NCBI RefSeq assembly: GCF_048569485.1
Contig: NC_134353.1
Location: 425,129,055 to 425,193,054, forward strand
Source of the DNA: Anomaloglossus baeobatrachus
Taxonomy: Eukaryota > Chordata > Amphibia > Anura > Aromobatidae
DNA length: 64,000 nt
Direction of reading: 5' to 3'
The position numbers and the translations under genes were made by a program. Under the pieces are notes generated by a model. The model searched no databases and was not told the DNA's origin. It saw only the letters and a list, made by a program, of their open reading frames with translations. Shown here piece after piece: positions 11,900-23,485 of the stretch (positions are counted from its first letter, which is position 1; each line of letters starts with the position of its first letter).

Positions 11900-14800
11900 C
11901 AGTCAGGGGGCGATGAGAGGCTCCGCTATATGCCCCGAACAGGGCGACGAGAGCGGGAGCCCGATGGCCGGGTCGAGGTCGAAGAGAAGTGACGCCAGAC
12001 AACCCGGACAAAGATGTCGAGAGGCAAACTGCCATATGCTCCGGATAGGGGCGACGAGAGGCAATTCCCGATGCCCCGGGTGAGGTGACGAGAGGTGGCG
12101 CACAATGCCCTGGACGGGGGCGACAAGGGGCTCAACCATACGCCCGGAACTGGGGCGACGACAGATGCCGCCATATGCCCCGGACGGGGCGATGACAGGC
12201 GCTGCCGGATGCCCCAGATGGAGGTGACGAGAGGCGCCACCATATGCTCCGGATGGAAACGTCGAGAGGCGACGCCGGATAGCCCAGACGGGGGCGTCGA
12301 GAGGCAACACCATATGCCCCAGGCGGGGGTGACGAGAGGCGCTGCTGGATTTCCTAGATGGGGGCGACGAGAGGCGGTGCTTGATGCCCCAGGCGGAGGT
12401 GATGAGAGGCGCCACATATGCCCCGGAAAGGGTGATGACAGGGGTCACTGGATGCCCCAGACGGTGGCGACAAAAGGCACCGCCATACGCCCTGGATGGG
12501 GGCAACAATAGGCGGCGCTCCATGCCCCAGTCGGGGGCAACAAGAGGCACCGCCAGATGCCATGGACAGAGGCGACAAAAGGTGCTGCCGGATGCCCAGG
12601 ACGGGGGTGACGAGAGGCACAGCCATATGCCCCAGATGGGAGCTACGAGAGGCGCTGCCATATGCTGCGGACGTGGGTGATTATAGGCGATGTATGATGC
12701 CCCGGACAGCGGCGACGAGAGGCCCCGCTATATGCCTCGGACGGGGACGACTAGAGACACTGCCATATGCCCCGGACGGGGGCAACGAGAGGCTCCACCG
12801 GTTGCCCCGGTCAAGGGCTATGAGAGGCAGCGCCCAATGCCCCGATCGGGGGCAACGAGAGGCGCCACCATATGCCCCGGACAAGGGGTGATGAGAAGCG
12901 ACGCCGGATGACCCAGACGGGGGCGTCGAGAGGCGTTCCCAGATTCCCCAGAGTGTCACTGCCGGATGCCCAGGACGGGGGTGACAAGTGGCACTACCAC
13001 ATGCCTCAGATGGGAGTGATGGGAGGCGATGTACGATGCCCCGGACGGGGGCAACGAGAGGCTCTGACAGATGCCCCGGACGGGGACGACGAGAGGTGCC
13101 GCCGGATACCCTGGATGGGGGTGACGAGAGGCTCCGCTATATGCCCCAGACAGGGCGACGAGAGGCACCGCCATATGCCCCTGGACTGGGGTGATGAGAG
13201 CCGGCACCCGATGCCCCGGTCGAGGGCGAAGAGAAGTGATGCCAGACAACCCGGATGAAGGTGTCGAGAGGTGTCGCCATATGCCCCAGATAGGGGCGAC
13301 GAGAGGCTCCAGGTGAGGCGACGAGAGGTGGTGCACAATGCCCTGGACAGAGGCGACGAGGGGCTCAGCCATATGCCCGGAACGGGGGCGACGACAGACG
13401 CCGCCATATGTCCTGGACGGGGCGATGACAGGCTCTGCCGGATGCCCCAGACGGAGGTGACAAGACGCGCCGCCGGATGCCCCAGACAGAAACGTCGAGA
13501 GGCGACGCCAGATAACCCGGACGGGGGCGTCGAGAGGCAACGCCATGTGCCCCAGGCGGGGGTGACGAGAGGCGCAGCCGGATTTCCTGGACGGGGGCGA
13601 TGAGAGGCGGTGCCCGATGCTCCAGTCGGAGGTGACCAGAGGCGCCGCATATGCCCTGGACAGGGTGATGAGAGTGTTCACTGGATGCCCCAGATGGTGG
13701 CGACGAGAGGCGCCGCCATACGCCCCGGACAAGGGCAACAATAGGCGGCGCTCCATGCCCCAGTCGGGGGCAACAAGAGGCACCGCCAGATGCCCTAGAC
13801 AGAGGCGACAAGAGGTGCTGCCGGATGCCCAGGACGGGGGCGACTAGAGGCATAGCCATATGCACAAGATGGGAGCGACGAGAGGCGCCGCCGTATGCTG
13901 CGGACGTGGGTGATTGTAGGCGATGTATGATGCCCCGGATGGGGGCGACGAGAGGCTCTGCCGGATGCCCCGGTCAAGGGCTATGAGAGGCAGCGCCCGA
14001 TGCCCCGATCGAGGGCAACGAGAGGCACCGCCAGATGCCCCGGACAAGGGGCGATGAGAAGCGATGCCGGATGACCCAGACGGGAGCGTCGAGAGGCGTT
14101 GCCAGATTCCCCAGACGGGGGTGACAAGTAGCACTGCCGGATGCCTATGATGATGGCGACAAGTGGCACTACCATATGCCTCAGACGGGAGTGATGAGAG
14201 GCGATGTACGATGCCCCAAATGGGGGCGACAATAGGCAGTGCCCCATGCCCCAGTCGGGGTTAACGAGAGGCGCCGCAAAATGCCCTGGATGGAGGCGAT
14301 GAGAGGTGCTGCCGGATACCCTGGACGGGGGCGACAAGAGCCTCTGCCGGATGCCCCAGTCGAGGGCTATGAGAGGAGCCACCGGATGCCCCGGACAAGG
14401 GGCGATGAGAAGTGACGCCAGACAACCCGGACGAAGGTGTCGAGAGGCATCGCCATATGCCCCGGATAGGGGCGACGAGAGGCAATTCCCAATGCCCCGG
14501 GTGAGGTGACGAGAGGTGGCGCACAATGCCCTGGACGGGGGCGACAAGGGGCTCAACCATACGCCTGGAACGGGGGCGACAACAGATGCCGCCATATGCC
14601 ACGGACGGGGCGATGACAGGCGCTGCCGGATGGCCCAGATGGAGGTGACGAGAGGCGCCACCATATGCTCCGGACGGGAACGTCGAGAGGCGACGCCGGA
14701 TAACCCAGACGGGGGCGTCGAGAGGCAACACCATATGCCCCTGACGGGGGTGACGAGAGGCGCTGCCGGATTTCCTAGATGGGGGCGACGAGAGGCGGTG

Positions 14801-16900
14801 CCCGATGCCCCCGGTGGAGGTGATGACAGGCGCCACATATGCCCCGGAAAGGGTGATGACAGGGGTCACTGGATGCCCCAGACGGTGGCGACGAAAGGCA
14901 CCGCCATACGCCCTGGACGGGGGCAACAATAGGCGGCGCTCCATGCCCCAGTCGGGGACAACAAGAGGCACCGCCAGATGCCATGGACAGAGGCGACAAA
15001 AGGTGCTGCCGGATGCCCAGGACGGGGGTGACGAGAGGCACAGCCATATGCCCCAGATGGGAGCGACGAGAGGCGCCGCCATATGCTGCGGACGTGGGTG
15101 ATTGTAGGCGATGTACGATGCCCCGGACAGCGGCGACGAGAGGCCCCGCCATATGCCTCGGACGGGGACGACTAGAGACACTGCCATATGCCCCGGACGG
15201 GGGCGACAAGAGGCTCCACCAGTTTCCCCGGTCAAGGTCTATGAGAGGCAGCACCCAATGCCCCGATCGGGGGCAACGGGAGACGCCGCCAGATGCCCCG
15301 GACAAGGGGCGATGAGAAGCGACCGCCGGATGACCCAGACGGGGGCGACAAGTGGCATTACTATATGCTTCAGACGGGGGTGATGGGAGGTGATGTATGA
15401 TGCCCCGGACGGGGGCAATGAGACGCTCTGACAGATGCCCCGGACGGGGACGACAATAGGCAGTGCCCCATGCCCCAGTCGGGGGCAACGAGAGACGCCG
15501 CAAGATGCCCTGGATGGAGGCGACGAGAGGTGCCGCCGGATAACCTGGATGGGGGCGACGAGAGGCTCCGCTATATGCCCCAGACAGGGCGACGAGAGGC
15601 ACCGCCATATGCCCCTGGACTGGGGCGATGAGAGCCGGCACCCGATGCCCCGGTCGAGGGCGAAGAGAAGTGACGCCAGACAACCCGGATGAAGGTGTCG
15701 AGTGGTGTCGCCATATGCCCCAGATAGGGGCGACGAGAGGCTCCGGGTGAGGCGACAAGAGGTGGCGCACAATGCCCTGGACAGAGGCGATGAGGGGCTC
15801 AGCCATACGCCCGGAACGGGGGCGACAACAGACGCCGCCATATGCCCTGGACGGGGCGATGACAGGCTCTGCCGGATGCCCCAGACGGAGGTGACGAGAG
15901 GTGACGCCAGCTAACCCGGACGGGGGCGTCGAGAGACAACGCCATGTGCCCCAGGCGGGGGTGACGAGAGGCGCAGCCGGATTTCCTGGACGGGGGCGAT
16001 GAGAGGCGGTGCCCGATGCTCCAGTCGGAGGTGACGAGAGGCGCCGCATATGCCCCGGACAGGGCGATGAGAGTGTTCGCTGGATGCCCCAGACGGTGGT
16101 GATGAGAGGCACCGCCATACGCCCCGGACAAGGGCAACGATAGGAAGCGCTCCATGCCCCAGTCGGGGGCAAAAAGAGGCACTGCCAGATGCCCTGGAGA
16201 GAGGCGACAAAAGGTGCTGCTGGATGCCCAAGACGGGGGCGACTATAGACATAGCCATATGCCCCAGATGGGAGCGACGAGAGGCGCCGCCATATGCTGC
16301 GGACGTGTGCGATGTACGATGCCCCGGACGGGGGCGACGAGAGGCTCTGCCGGATGCCCCGGTCAAGGGCTATGAGAGGCAGCGCCCGATGTCCCGATCG
16401 AGGGCAACGAGAGGCGCCGCCAGATGCCCCGGACAAGGGGCGATGAGAAGCGATGCCGGATGACCCAGACGGGGGCGTCGAGAGGCGTTGCCAGATTCCC
16501 CAGACGGGGGCGACGAGTGGCACTGCCAGATGCCAATGATGAGGGCGACAAGTGGCACTACCATATGCCTCAGACGGGAGTGATGAGAGGCGATGTACGA
16601 TGCCCCAAATGGGGGCGACAATAGGCAGTGCCCCATGCCCCAGTCGGGGTCAACGAGAGGCGCCGCAAAATGCCCTGGATGGAGGCGATGAGAGGTGCCG
16701 CCGGATACCCTGGACGGGGGTGACAAGAGCCTCTGCCGGATGCCCCGGTCGAGGGCTATGAGAGGCGCCACCGGATGCCCGGACAAGGGGCGATGAGAAA
16801 CGACGCCGGATGACCCAGACGGGGGAGTTGAGAGGCACCGCCATATGCCCCAGATGGGGACGATGATAGGCGCCGCCATATGCTTCAGATGGGGGCAATG
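11900..16900. repeat. Higher-order repeat region of the satellite (~1.2-kb half, ~2.42-kb full period)
   Basis: Rare variants recur at regular long spacing. The variant CTCAACCATA / CTCAGCCATA occurs at 12131, 13364, 14552 and 15798, with a diverged relative near 17571. TATGCTGCGGACGTG occurs at 12661, 13894 and 15082, and in shortened form at 16293. CCAGACAACCCGGA occurs near 11995, 13243, 14416 and 15676. Neighbouring copies are about 1.17-1.26 kb apart, but copies two steps apart (offsets 2421 and 2434 bp) are the more alike. This gives an A-B-A-B structure of about 34 units per half and 69 units per full period. Confidence 0.8.
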
Positions 16901-19335
16901 AGAGGCAATGTACGATGTCCCAGACAGGGGCAGCGAGAGGCGCCGCCGGATGCCCCACGTGGGGGCGATGAGAGGCGCTGCCAGATGCCCCAGACGGGGG
17001 TGAAGAGAGGCATCGCCGGATGCCACGGACGGGCGTGACAAGAGGCGCCATTGGATGCCCCAGAAGGGGGCGACGAGTGGCATCGCCTGATGTCCCAGAC
17101 GAGTACGACGAGAGGCAAAGCCAGATGCCCCGGTCGGGGGTGATGAGAGGAGGCACATGATGCCCCGATAGGGGGTGACGAGAGGTGGTCCTCTATGCCC
17201 CGATTGGGGGCGACGAGAGGCAGTGCCTTATGCCCCGGTCGGGGGCGACGAGAGACGGCGCATGATGCCCTGGAGAGGGAGTGACGAGAAGCTCCACCAT
17301 ATGCCCCTGGACTGGGGTGAAGCGAGGCGGCATCCGATGCCCCGGTCGGGGGCGAAGAGAGGTGATGCCGGACGACCTGGACGGGGTGTCGAGAGGCGGC
17401 GCCCGATGCCCCTGTCGGGGGCAAAGAGAGGTGATGCTGGATGACCCGGACGGGGTGTCGAGAGGCGGCGCCAAAAGCCATGGATAGAGGCAATGAGAGG
17501 TGTCGCCCAATGCCCTGGGTGAGGTGATGAGAGGTGGCGCACGATGCCCTGGATGGGGGCGACGAGAGGCTCAGCCGACGAAAGATGCCGCCATAAGCCC
17601 CGGACGGGGCGTTTACAGGCGCCACCGGATGCCCCAGACAGAGGTGACAAGAGGTGCCACCATAAGCCTCGGACGGGATGACAAGCGTCGCTGGATGCCC
17701 CGGACGGGGGCGACGAGAGGCGATGCCGGATAACCCGGACGGGGGCGTCGCGAGGCACTGCCATTTGCCCAAGGTGGCGCTGCAAGATTTCCTGGACGGG
17801 GGCAACGAGAGGCTCCGCCATATGCCCCGGATGTGGCGATGACAGGCGTCGCTGGATGCCCCAGACAGTGGCAACGAGAGGCACCGCCAGATGCCCTGTA
17901 CAGAGGCAACAAGAGGTGCTGCCGGATGCACAGAATGGGGACAACAAGAGGCGCCGCCATATGCCCCGCATGGGGGCGACGAGAGGAGCTGCCATATGCT
18001 GCGGATGGGGGTGATGGGAGGTTGTGAACGATTCCCCAGATGGCGACGACGAGAGGCCCCACCATATGCCCTGGAAAGGAACGACTAGAGACGGGGCGAC
18101 GAGAGGCTCCGCCAGATGCTCAGACGAGGGCGATGAGAGGCGCCACCATATTCCTCGAAAGTGACGAGAGGCGCCGCCGGACGACCCGCACGGGGGCATT
18201 GAGAGGCGCCTCCATATGCACCGGAAGGGGGGGTGACAAGATGCCCCGTCAGATGCCCCGGACAAGGGCTATGAGAGGCGGCGCCCGATACCCCGGACAA
18301 GGGGCGATGAGAGGCGCCGCCGGATGCCCCAGACAAGGGGCGATGAGAGGCGACGCCAGATGTCTCGGACAAGGGGCGTTGAGAGGCATCGTCATATGCC
18401 CTGGATAGGGGTGAAGAGAGGCTCCGCCGGATGCCCCAGGTGGGGGCGACGAGAGGCGCTGCCAGGTTCACTGGATGGGGGCGACGAGTGGCACTGCCGG
18501 ATGCCCAGGACAGGGGCGACGAGTGGCACTACCATATGCCTTGGACGGGGGCGATGAGAGGCGATGTACGATGCCCCGGACTGGGGCGACGAGAGGCCCC
18601 GCCATATGCTCTGGATGGGGGTGACGAGATGCGCTGCCATACTCCCCGGACGGGGGCGACAAGAAGTGCCGCCGGATGCCCTAGATGGGGGCGATGTGAC
18701 GCGCCGCCAGATAGCTCAGACAGAGGCGATGAGAGGCGCCGCCAGATGCCATGGGCGGGGGAGACGAGAGGCGCCGCTGAATGCCCTGGACGGGGGCGAT
18801 GAGAGGCACCGCCAGATGCCTCGGACGAGGGCGACGAGAGGCGACACCCGATGTCCCGATTGGCGGTAACAAGTGGCGCCGCCGGATGCCCAGGACAAGA
18901 AGCAACGACAGGCGACGCTGGATGACCCAGATGGGGCATCGAGAGGCGTCACCATATGCCCCGAACAGGGGTGATGAGAGGCTCCGCTGGATCCCCCAGG
19001 CGGGGGTGACGAGAGGCGCTGTCAGATTCCCCAGACGGGGGCGACGAGTGTCACTATCATATCGACGTGACGTGCCGCTAGATGGCCCCGACAGGGGTGA
19101 CGAGAGGCACGGACGGGGGAGACGAGAGGCGCCGCTGAATGCCCTTTACAGGGGCAACGAGAGGCACTGCTGTATGCCCCGGACGAGGGTGACGAGAGGT
19201 GGCGCCCGATGCTCCGGTTGAGGACGATGAGGGGAGGCGCATGATGCCCCGGTCGGGGGCGACGAGAGGCGGTACCTGATGCCCCGGTCGGGGGTGACGA
19301 GAGACGGCGCATGATGCCCCAGATGGGGGCGACTA

Positions 19336-19693
19336 GAGGTACCCTGGTCCCTGCACCCTGCTCTCCCAAACAACCACCAAAACCCCTGAGCCCGGAGCCA
19401 TCCCTATCTGTGGTGGGACTAACATCAGGCTGCTTAACTCCATCTGCCCCGGTATTCCTTACAGCAGCGGCGGTACTCCCATTACCACAACCCACAGCTG
19501 GCGTCACGAACTTCTCCCCTGTAAATACCCCCTTTTCACGGATCAAAGTGTCCGCCAACCTGGGTCCAGGCACCTCGAGCCACCACGATTCCGGATTCAA
19601 GCAGCCCAACCAACACCGCGGCGGTACAAAAGCGTGACTCCTTCAAAATTTATGAGAAGCAAGGCGAAGAGCTGTCTGGTTCATCTGAGTATG
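19336..19693. other. Unclassified repeat-like DNA bordering the satellite
   Basis: The 35-bp satellite stops near 19335 and gives way to unrelated sequence containing AACCACCAAAACCCC and GGCGTCACGAACTTCTCCCC. It resembles dispersed frog repeat DNA and may be the inner flank of the LTR-like sequence that follows. No gene is seen. Confidence 0.4.
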
Positions 19694-21090
19694 TGTTACG
19701 GGGGGACTGGCAGATCAGGATAAGGTGGTAAATATCCCAATTGCCAGTCGGGGCCCACTGTGCTCCAGATGACAAAGGAGCTGCTAGCAACCCGAAGGTT
19801 AGGCGGAGCACAAAACTGGGTGGCTCTGAGATAACCCAGGAGACCTGGGAACCAGTCTCGTGTGTAGGGACACGTTAGACAACCCAGTTAGTGTTTCGGT
19901 GTACCTGGCACTATACCATCCACATGTGCAGGGAACACATCAGGCTGGGTAGTGACCAGGCAGCATTGACTGGAAGTCCGCCACGAAAGAGCCCTGTCGG
20001 CCACGTGTGTAGGATACGTCAGATCGAGCGATCACCTGATTAGCGTTTCTGGTCACCTCTCAACTGGCCGCGTGTGTGACGGACACTTCAAGCCAGGTGG
20101 TCACACCGGTAGCGTTGACTGGGAAGCTGAAAAGGATAACAGGATCCACACACCCAGCCCAGGAACTCCCTGTTAATGCCAAAGAGGTCCTGGGGTATGC
20201 TGTCCGTGCGCGTAGGGGGCACAACCAGACAGGTGGTGCAGCAGCCGCAGCCCAGTTAACTCCTCCACTGGGCTGCACTCGCAGGACTGAATAGTAGGAT
20301 AGAAGCACGGCGCCTTAACCTATCGTGCCCAGCCACGGGTATCTTGACGTGACTGGCACCGGACGCCTATCCCTACCTACTGCTTCCAATCCAAAGGCTT
20401 ATGCCGCAATAAGGCTCTAAACATGGAGGTGTGCTTTTTCTGAGCATATGAGAAGACTGCGCACCTCCATGTTGTTTCCAGACCCTTTTATAACCTGAGC
20501 CTGCCCCAAACCAAGGGTGGACCACAATGGCACCTCCAGGGTCCAATAGCGGAGTGCCAAGTCATCAGAGACATCACCAGCGGCCTATCCGGAACCGTCA
20601 CATTACTGATGACCTCATGGCTGCCATGCCCCAAACACTTCACCAGTCATCGTCTGACGACCAATGGTGAGGTGCCATGTCATAGGGGCGGGCCTCCGCG
20701 AGCCAGTCCGGAGTGGCCACATCATCAGGACATCTGATGTGTGTCGGCCTATCAGAGCCTGCCACCTCACGGACATGCACACTGAGGTCATTACTGGACA
20801 TAGCCTCTGATGCTCTAAGTGCCTGAGCATGCTCAGTAGCCTGAACAACAGTCTCAGAAATCAGACTTTCTGCCCAAGCATGTTCAATAGGCACAACACA
20901 GGACTTAGACATGGCACTATGTCCAAGTACCTGTGCAAAGAGACTTTTCGCATCAAGTGTAGGAGCATGCTCAGTAGCCTGAACGGAGGACTTAGCCTCA
21001 GGAATGGCACAGTCAGGCTGAGCATGCTCACTAGGCACTGGACTTTGGCTCTGGCTGGGGTAAATCGGCACGTACATGCGCACTAGCCGC
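19694..21090 (-). mobile_element. Putative LTR-like repeat, minus orientation
   Basis: Read on the minus strand, this sequence ends in CCCCGTAACA at 19694, a typical LTR 3' boundary, and has a TATA-like TTTTATAA element (TTATAAAA on the minus strand) at 20486-20493. The 20.8-21.0 kb part contains diverged internal repeats built on GAGCATGCTCAGTAGCCTGAA, spaced about 140 bp. The outer (U3) boundary is not defined and no coding domain is attached. It is best treated as an old, incomplete LTR fossil of unassigned family. Confidence 0.35.
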
Positions 21091-21107
21091 ATCTCAGTCT
21101 CAGTCCA

Positions 21108-21709
21108 TTGGATTATGGCCATACGGAAGAAGTACAACTCAGCCCTTCTGAAAAATACAGAACAGAAACTTTCTTGCCTATCATTGATCAGTTTATCGCT
21201 TCTCTTGACCAACGTCTTCAAGCATATAAAGATATATCAACCAAATTTAGCTTTTTTAGTCATCTGAAAGAACTGTCTTCAGATGAGCTTAAGGCCACAG
21301 CAGAGCAAATCAACAGGTCTTATTCAGATGACTTGGACATTACATTTATCGATGAACTGTGTCAGTTTATAACATTTGCCAATTTATTCACAGGCGAGAA
21401 GCCAAAAGATATTAGCACTGAATTTTCATGTACAAGCTTATCATGGAAAAGGTTGTGCAGGACACTTTCCCAAATATTGAGGAAGCTCTAAGGATATATC
21501 TCATTTTGATGGTAACAAACTGCAGTGGTAAGGGTTCCTTCTCAAAACTCAAATTAATTGAAAACCGATTAAGGACATCCATGAAGCAGAAACGACTTGT
21601 AAATTTGGCTATCAAAAGCATCAAGTCAGATATACTGCGTGAATTGGACTTTAGTGACATCATTAATAATTTTGCAGCAAGAAAATCAAGGAAAGTGCCT
21701 GGATTGTAA
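21108..21709 (+). pseudogene. hAT transposase C-terminal remnant (ZMYM1-like hAT, hATC dimerisation domain)
   Basis: hAT transposases cut and paste their own DNA and dimerise through a C-terminal hATC domain. The first segment (from 21108) reads FLPIIDQFIASLDQRL and continues through FSFFSHLKELSSDELK, typical of the region before hATC in the group often annotated as zinc finger MYM-type protein 1-like. The second segment (about 21428-21709) contains FPNIEEALRIYL, the hATC hallmark TNCSGKGSFSKLKLIENRLR and the ending DIINNFAARKSRK. The two segments are in different frames, so a frameshift near 21.42 kb separates them. The catalytic N-terminal two thirds is absent. Loss of most of the protein and the frame change make it non-functional. 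The host ZMYM1 gene is unlikely, since no introns or zinc fingers are present and a hAT terminus follows. Confidence 0.85.
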
Positions 21710-21960
21710 AAAATGAATGATTTTACCTAAATTACCGTATTTTTCGCTTTATAAGACGCACCTGATTATAAGATGCACCCCCAAATTTGGTGAAGGAAAA
21801 GAGAATTTTTTTTTAATGTTAAATGGGGTCCATCTTATAATGCCAGTGTCCCTCTAACAAATTATATAGGGTATATGTTCCTCATAGCCCCCCATCCTAA
21901 AATTAGCCCCCTTAATCTGGATATGGCCCCCTTATATTGAATATAGCCCCCTTGTGATGG

Positions 21961-22210
21961 CACACGTTCCCCTGTGCTGCCTATGGCCCCCTATGGATGG
22001 CATACATTTCCCTGTGCTGCCTATGGTCCCCTATGGATTACACACGTTCCCCTGTCTGCCTATGGCCCCCTATGGATTGCATACATCCCCCTGTGCTGCC
22101 TATGGTCCCCTATGGATTGCACACGTTCCCCTGTGTTGCCTATGGTCCCCTATGGATTACATATGTTCCCCTGTGCTGCCTATGGCCCCCTATGGATTGC
22201 ACACGTTCCC
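21961..22210. repeat. 40-bp minisatellite within the TA-flanked element (6 units)
   Basis: CCTGTGCTGCCTATGG recurs at 21971, 22011, 22051, 22090, 22130 and 22170, a 39-40-bp spacing. The unit contains CCCCTATGGATTGCACACG. Short open frames across it are repeat artefacts. Confidence 0.9.
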
Positions 22211-22800
22211 CTGTGTTAGATAGCACCCCCATGTTGCTGCCCATGGCCCCTATAGATCGCACAATTCCCCCTGTGTTAGATATCGCCCCCATGTTGCTGC
22301 CCATGGCCCCTATATAGATCGCACAAGTCCCCCTGTGTTAGATATCGCCCCCATGGTGCTGCCCATGGCCCCTATATAGATCGCACAAGTCCCCCTGTGT
22401 TAGATATCGCCCCCATAGTACTGCCTATGGCCCCTATATAGATCGCACAATTCCCCCTGTGTTAGGTATCGCCCCCATGGTGCTGCCCATGGCCCTTATA
22501 GATCGCACAAGTCCCCCTGTGTTAGCTATCGCCCCCATAGTGCTGCCCATGACCCCTATATAGATTGCACAAGTCCCCCTGTGTTAGATATCGCCCCCAT
22601 AGTGCTACCCATGGCCCCTATATAGATCGCACAAGTTCCCCTGTGTTAGATATCGCCCCCATAGTGCTGCCCATGGCCCCTATATAGATCGCACAAGTCC
22701 CCATGTGTTAGATATCACCCCCAGGCTGCTGCCCATGGCCCCTATATAGATCGTACAAGTCCCCCTGTGTTAGATATGGCCCCTATGCTGCTGCCCATAG
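22210..22800. repeat. 60-62-bp minisatellite within the TA-flanked element (~9.5 units)
   Basis: CCTGTGTTAGATATCGCCCC recurs at 22210, 22270, 22332, 22394, 22456 and onward to about 22790. The unit shares its CCTGTG and TATGGCCCC parts with the 40-bp repeat just upstream, so one probably derived from the other by expansion of the unit. Confidence 0.9.
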
Positions 22801-23485
22801 TAAAATAAAACACTCTTTCCTTACCTCCTCCAGCGCTGAGCTCCCTCTGTGCTTCTGTTCTTCCACTTCCTGGTTCTTGGTGCCGGTCATGTGATCGGCA
22901 GAGCAGAGTGATCTCATCTCTGCGTGCCTGCCTGATCACAGTGGAAGCAGGGACACCGGGGAGAAATGCTGGAGGGGGTAAGTAAAGCTTTTTTATTTTA
23001 GAATGAGCAGCAGCCTGGAGGACAAATCTAACACAGGGGGGCAGGTGCCATCACAGGGGGGCGCAGGGACATATAATATGCACCGCTCCCCCAGCCGGTC
23101 ACTGCGGTGCGATTTCAGCACCACCGGAGATGGACAGCGGCTGTGCATATTATCTGAGCGGGAGCAGGAGATCAAACGCTGCCGCCGCAGCTTCACCTGC
23201 CCCCAGCAGCGCCCCCACCTCCCCTGGACCTTGCAGTATATATATATATATATATATACCCCCCTCCCCGTATAGTCGGCTTATAAGACGCACTCCCTAC
23301 TTTCCCCCAAAATTTGGGGAAACAAAAGTGCGTCTTATAAAGCGAAAAATACGGTACTCTGCGTAAATGATTTTTGTAAATAAACTTGCGTTCGTTTCAT
23401 TTTGTGTTACATATTGCAACACCTTGAAAAATTGGCCTCCCTCCAAAATAGGCCGTGGGCTACCCACCTCTTAAATCCGGCCCTG

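Larger units (their letters stand above)
1307..19335. repeat. Large 35-bp satellite array (~515 units)
   Basis: The unit carries two recognisable cores, GCCATATGCCCCGG and GGGCGACGAGAGGCGCC, overlapping into a 35-bp period. Early copies start at 1322, 1357, 1392 and 1427, exactly 35 bp apart. Units differ mainly at CpG sites (CG to TG or CA), at a 4-5 base central segment (GGACG, GGATG, GGTCG, AGACG, AGATG), and at the CATATG core, which alternates with CGGATG or CCGATG. Single-base indels and occasional shortened units occur. The array is uninterrupted by any transposon. Because 35 is not divisible by three, long open frames arise on both strands with a 35-residue period; they are by-products of the repeat and not genes. 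Whether the array is centromeric, pericentromeric or interstitial cannot be read from this window. Confidence 0.97.
21735..23354. mobile_element. Non-autonomous TIR DNA transposon, TA target duplication, 27-bp perfect TIRs
   Basis: The left end reads CCGTATTTTTCGCTTTATAA and continues to GACGCAC. The right end is its exact reverse complement over 27 bp and stops at 23354. Both sides are flanked by TA (21733-21734 and 23355-23356). The interior has subterminal copies of the TATAAGACGCAC motif, two minisatellites, a GC-rich stretch and a TA dinucleotide run. No transposase is present. TA target choice suggests Tc1/mariner or another TA-specific superfamily, which I cannot decide. The intact TIRs suggest a fairly recent insertion into the older hAT tail. 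Confidence 0.85.
21091..23485 (+). mobile_element. hAT transposon, 3' part, split by a younger insertion
   Basis: The element carries the C-terminal end of a hAT transposase (21108-21709). Its tail resumes after the inserted TIR element and ends TTAAATCCGGCCCTG at 23471-23485, the reverse complement of a CAGGGCCGG-type hAT terminus. The 5' end and left terminus are missing. The sequence AATGATTTTACCTAAAT before the insertion and CTCTGCGTAAATGATTT after it belong to the same 3' untranslated tail. Confidence 0.8.

Noticed and set aside
1307-19335. CRISPR-like array of short repeats
   Set aside because: Units are contiguous with no unique spacers, all parts of the unit repeat, and the surroundings are eukaryotic transposons.
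21108-21709. Host ZMYM1 gene
   Set aside because: The sequence is a transposase C-terminus with a frameshift and ends at a hAT terminus; no zinc-finger exons nearby.
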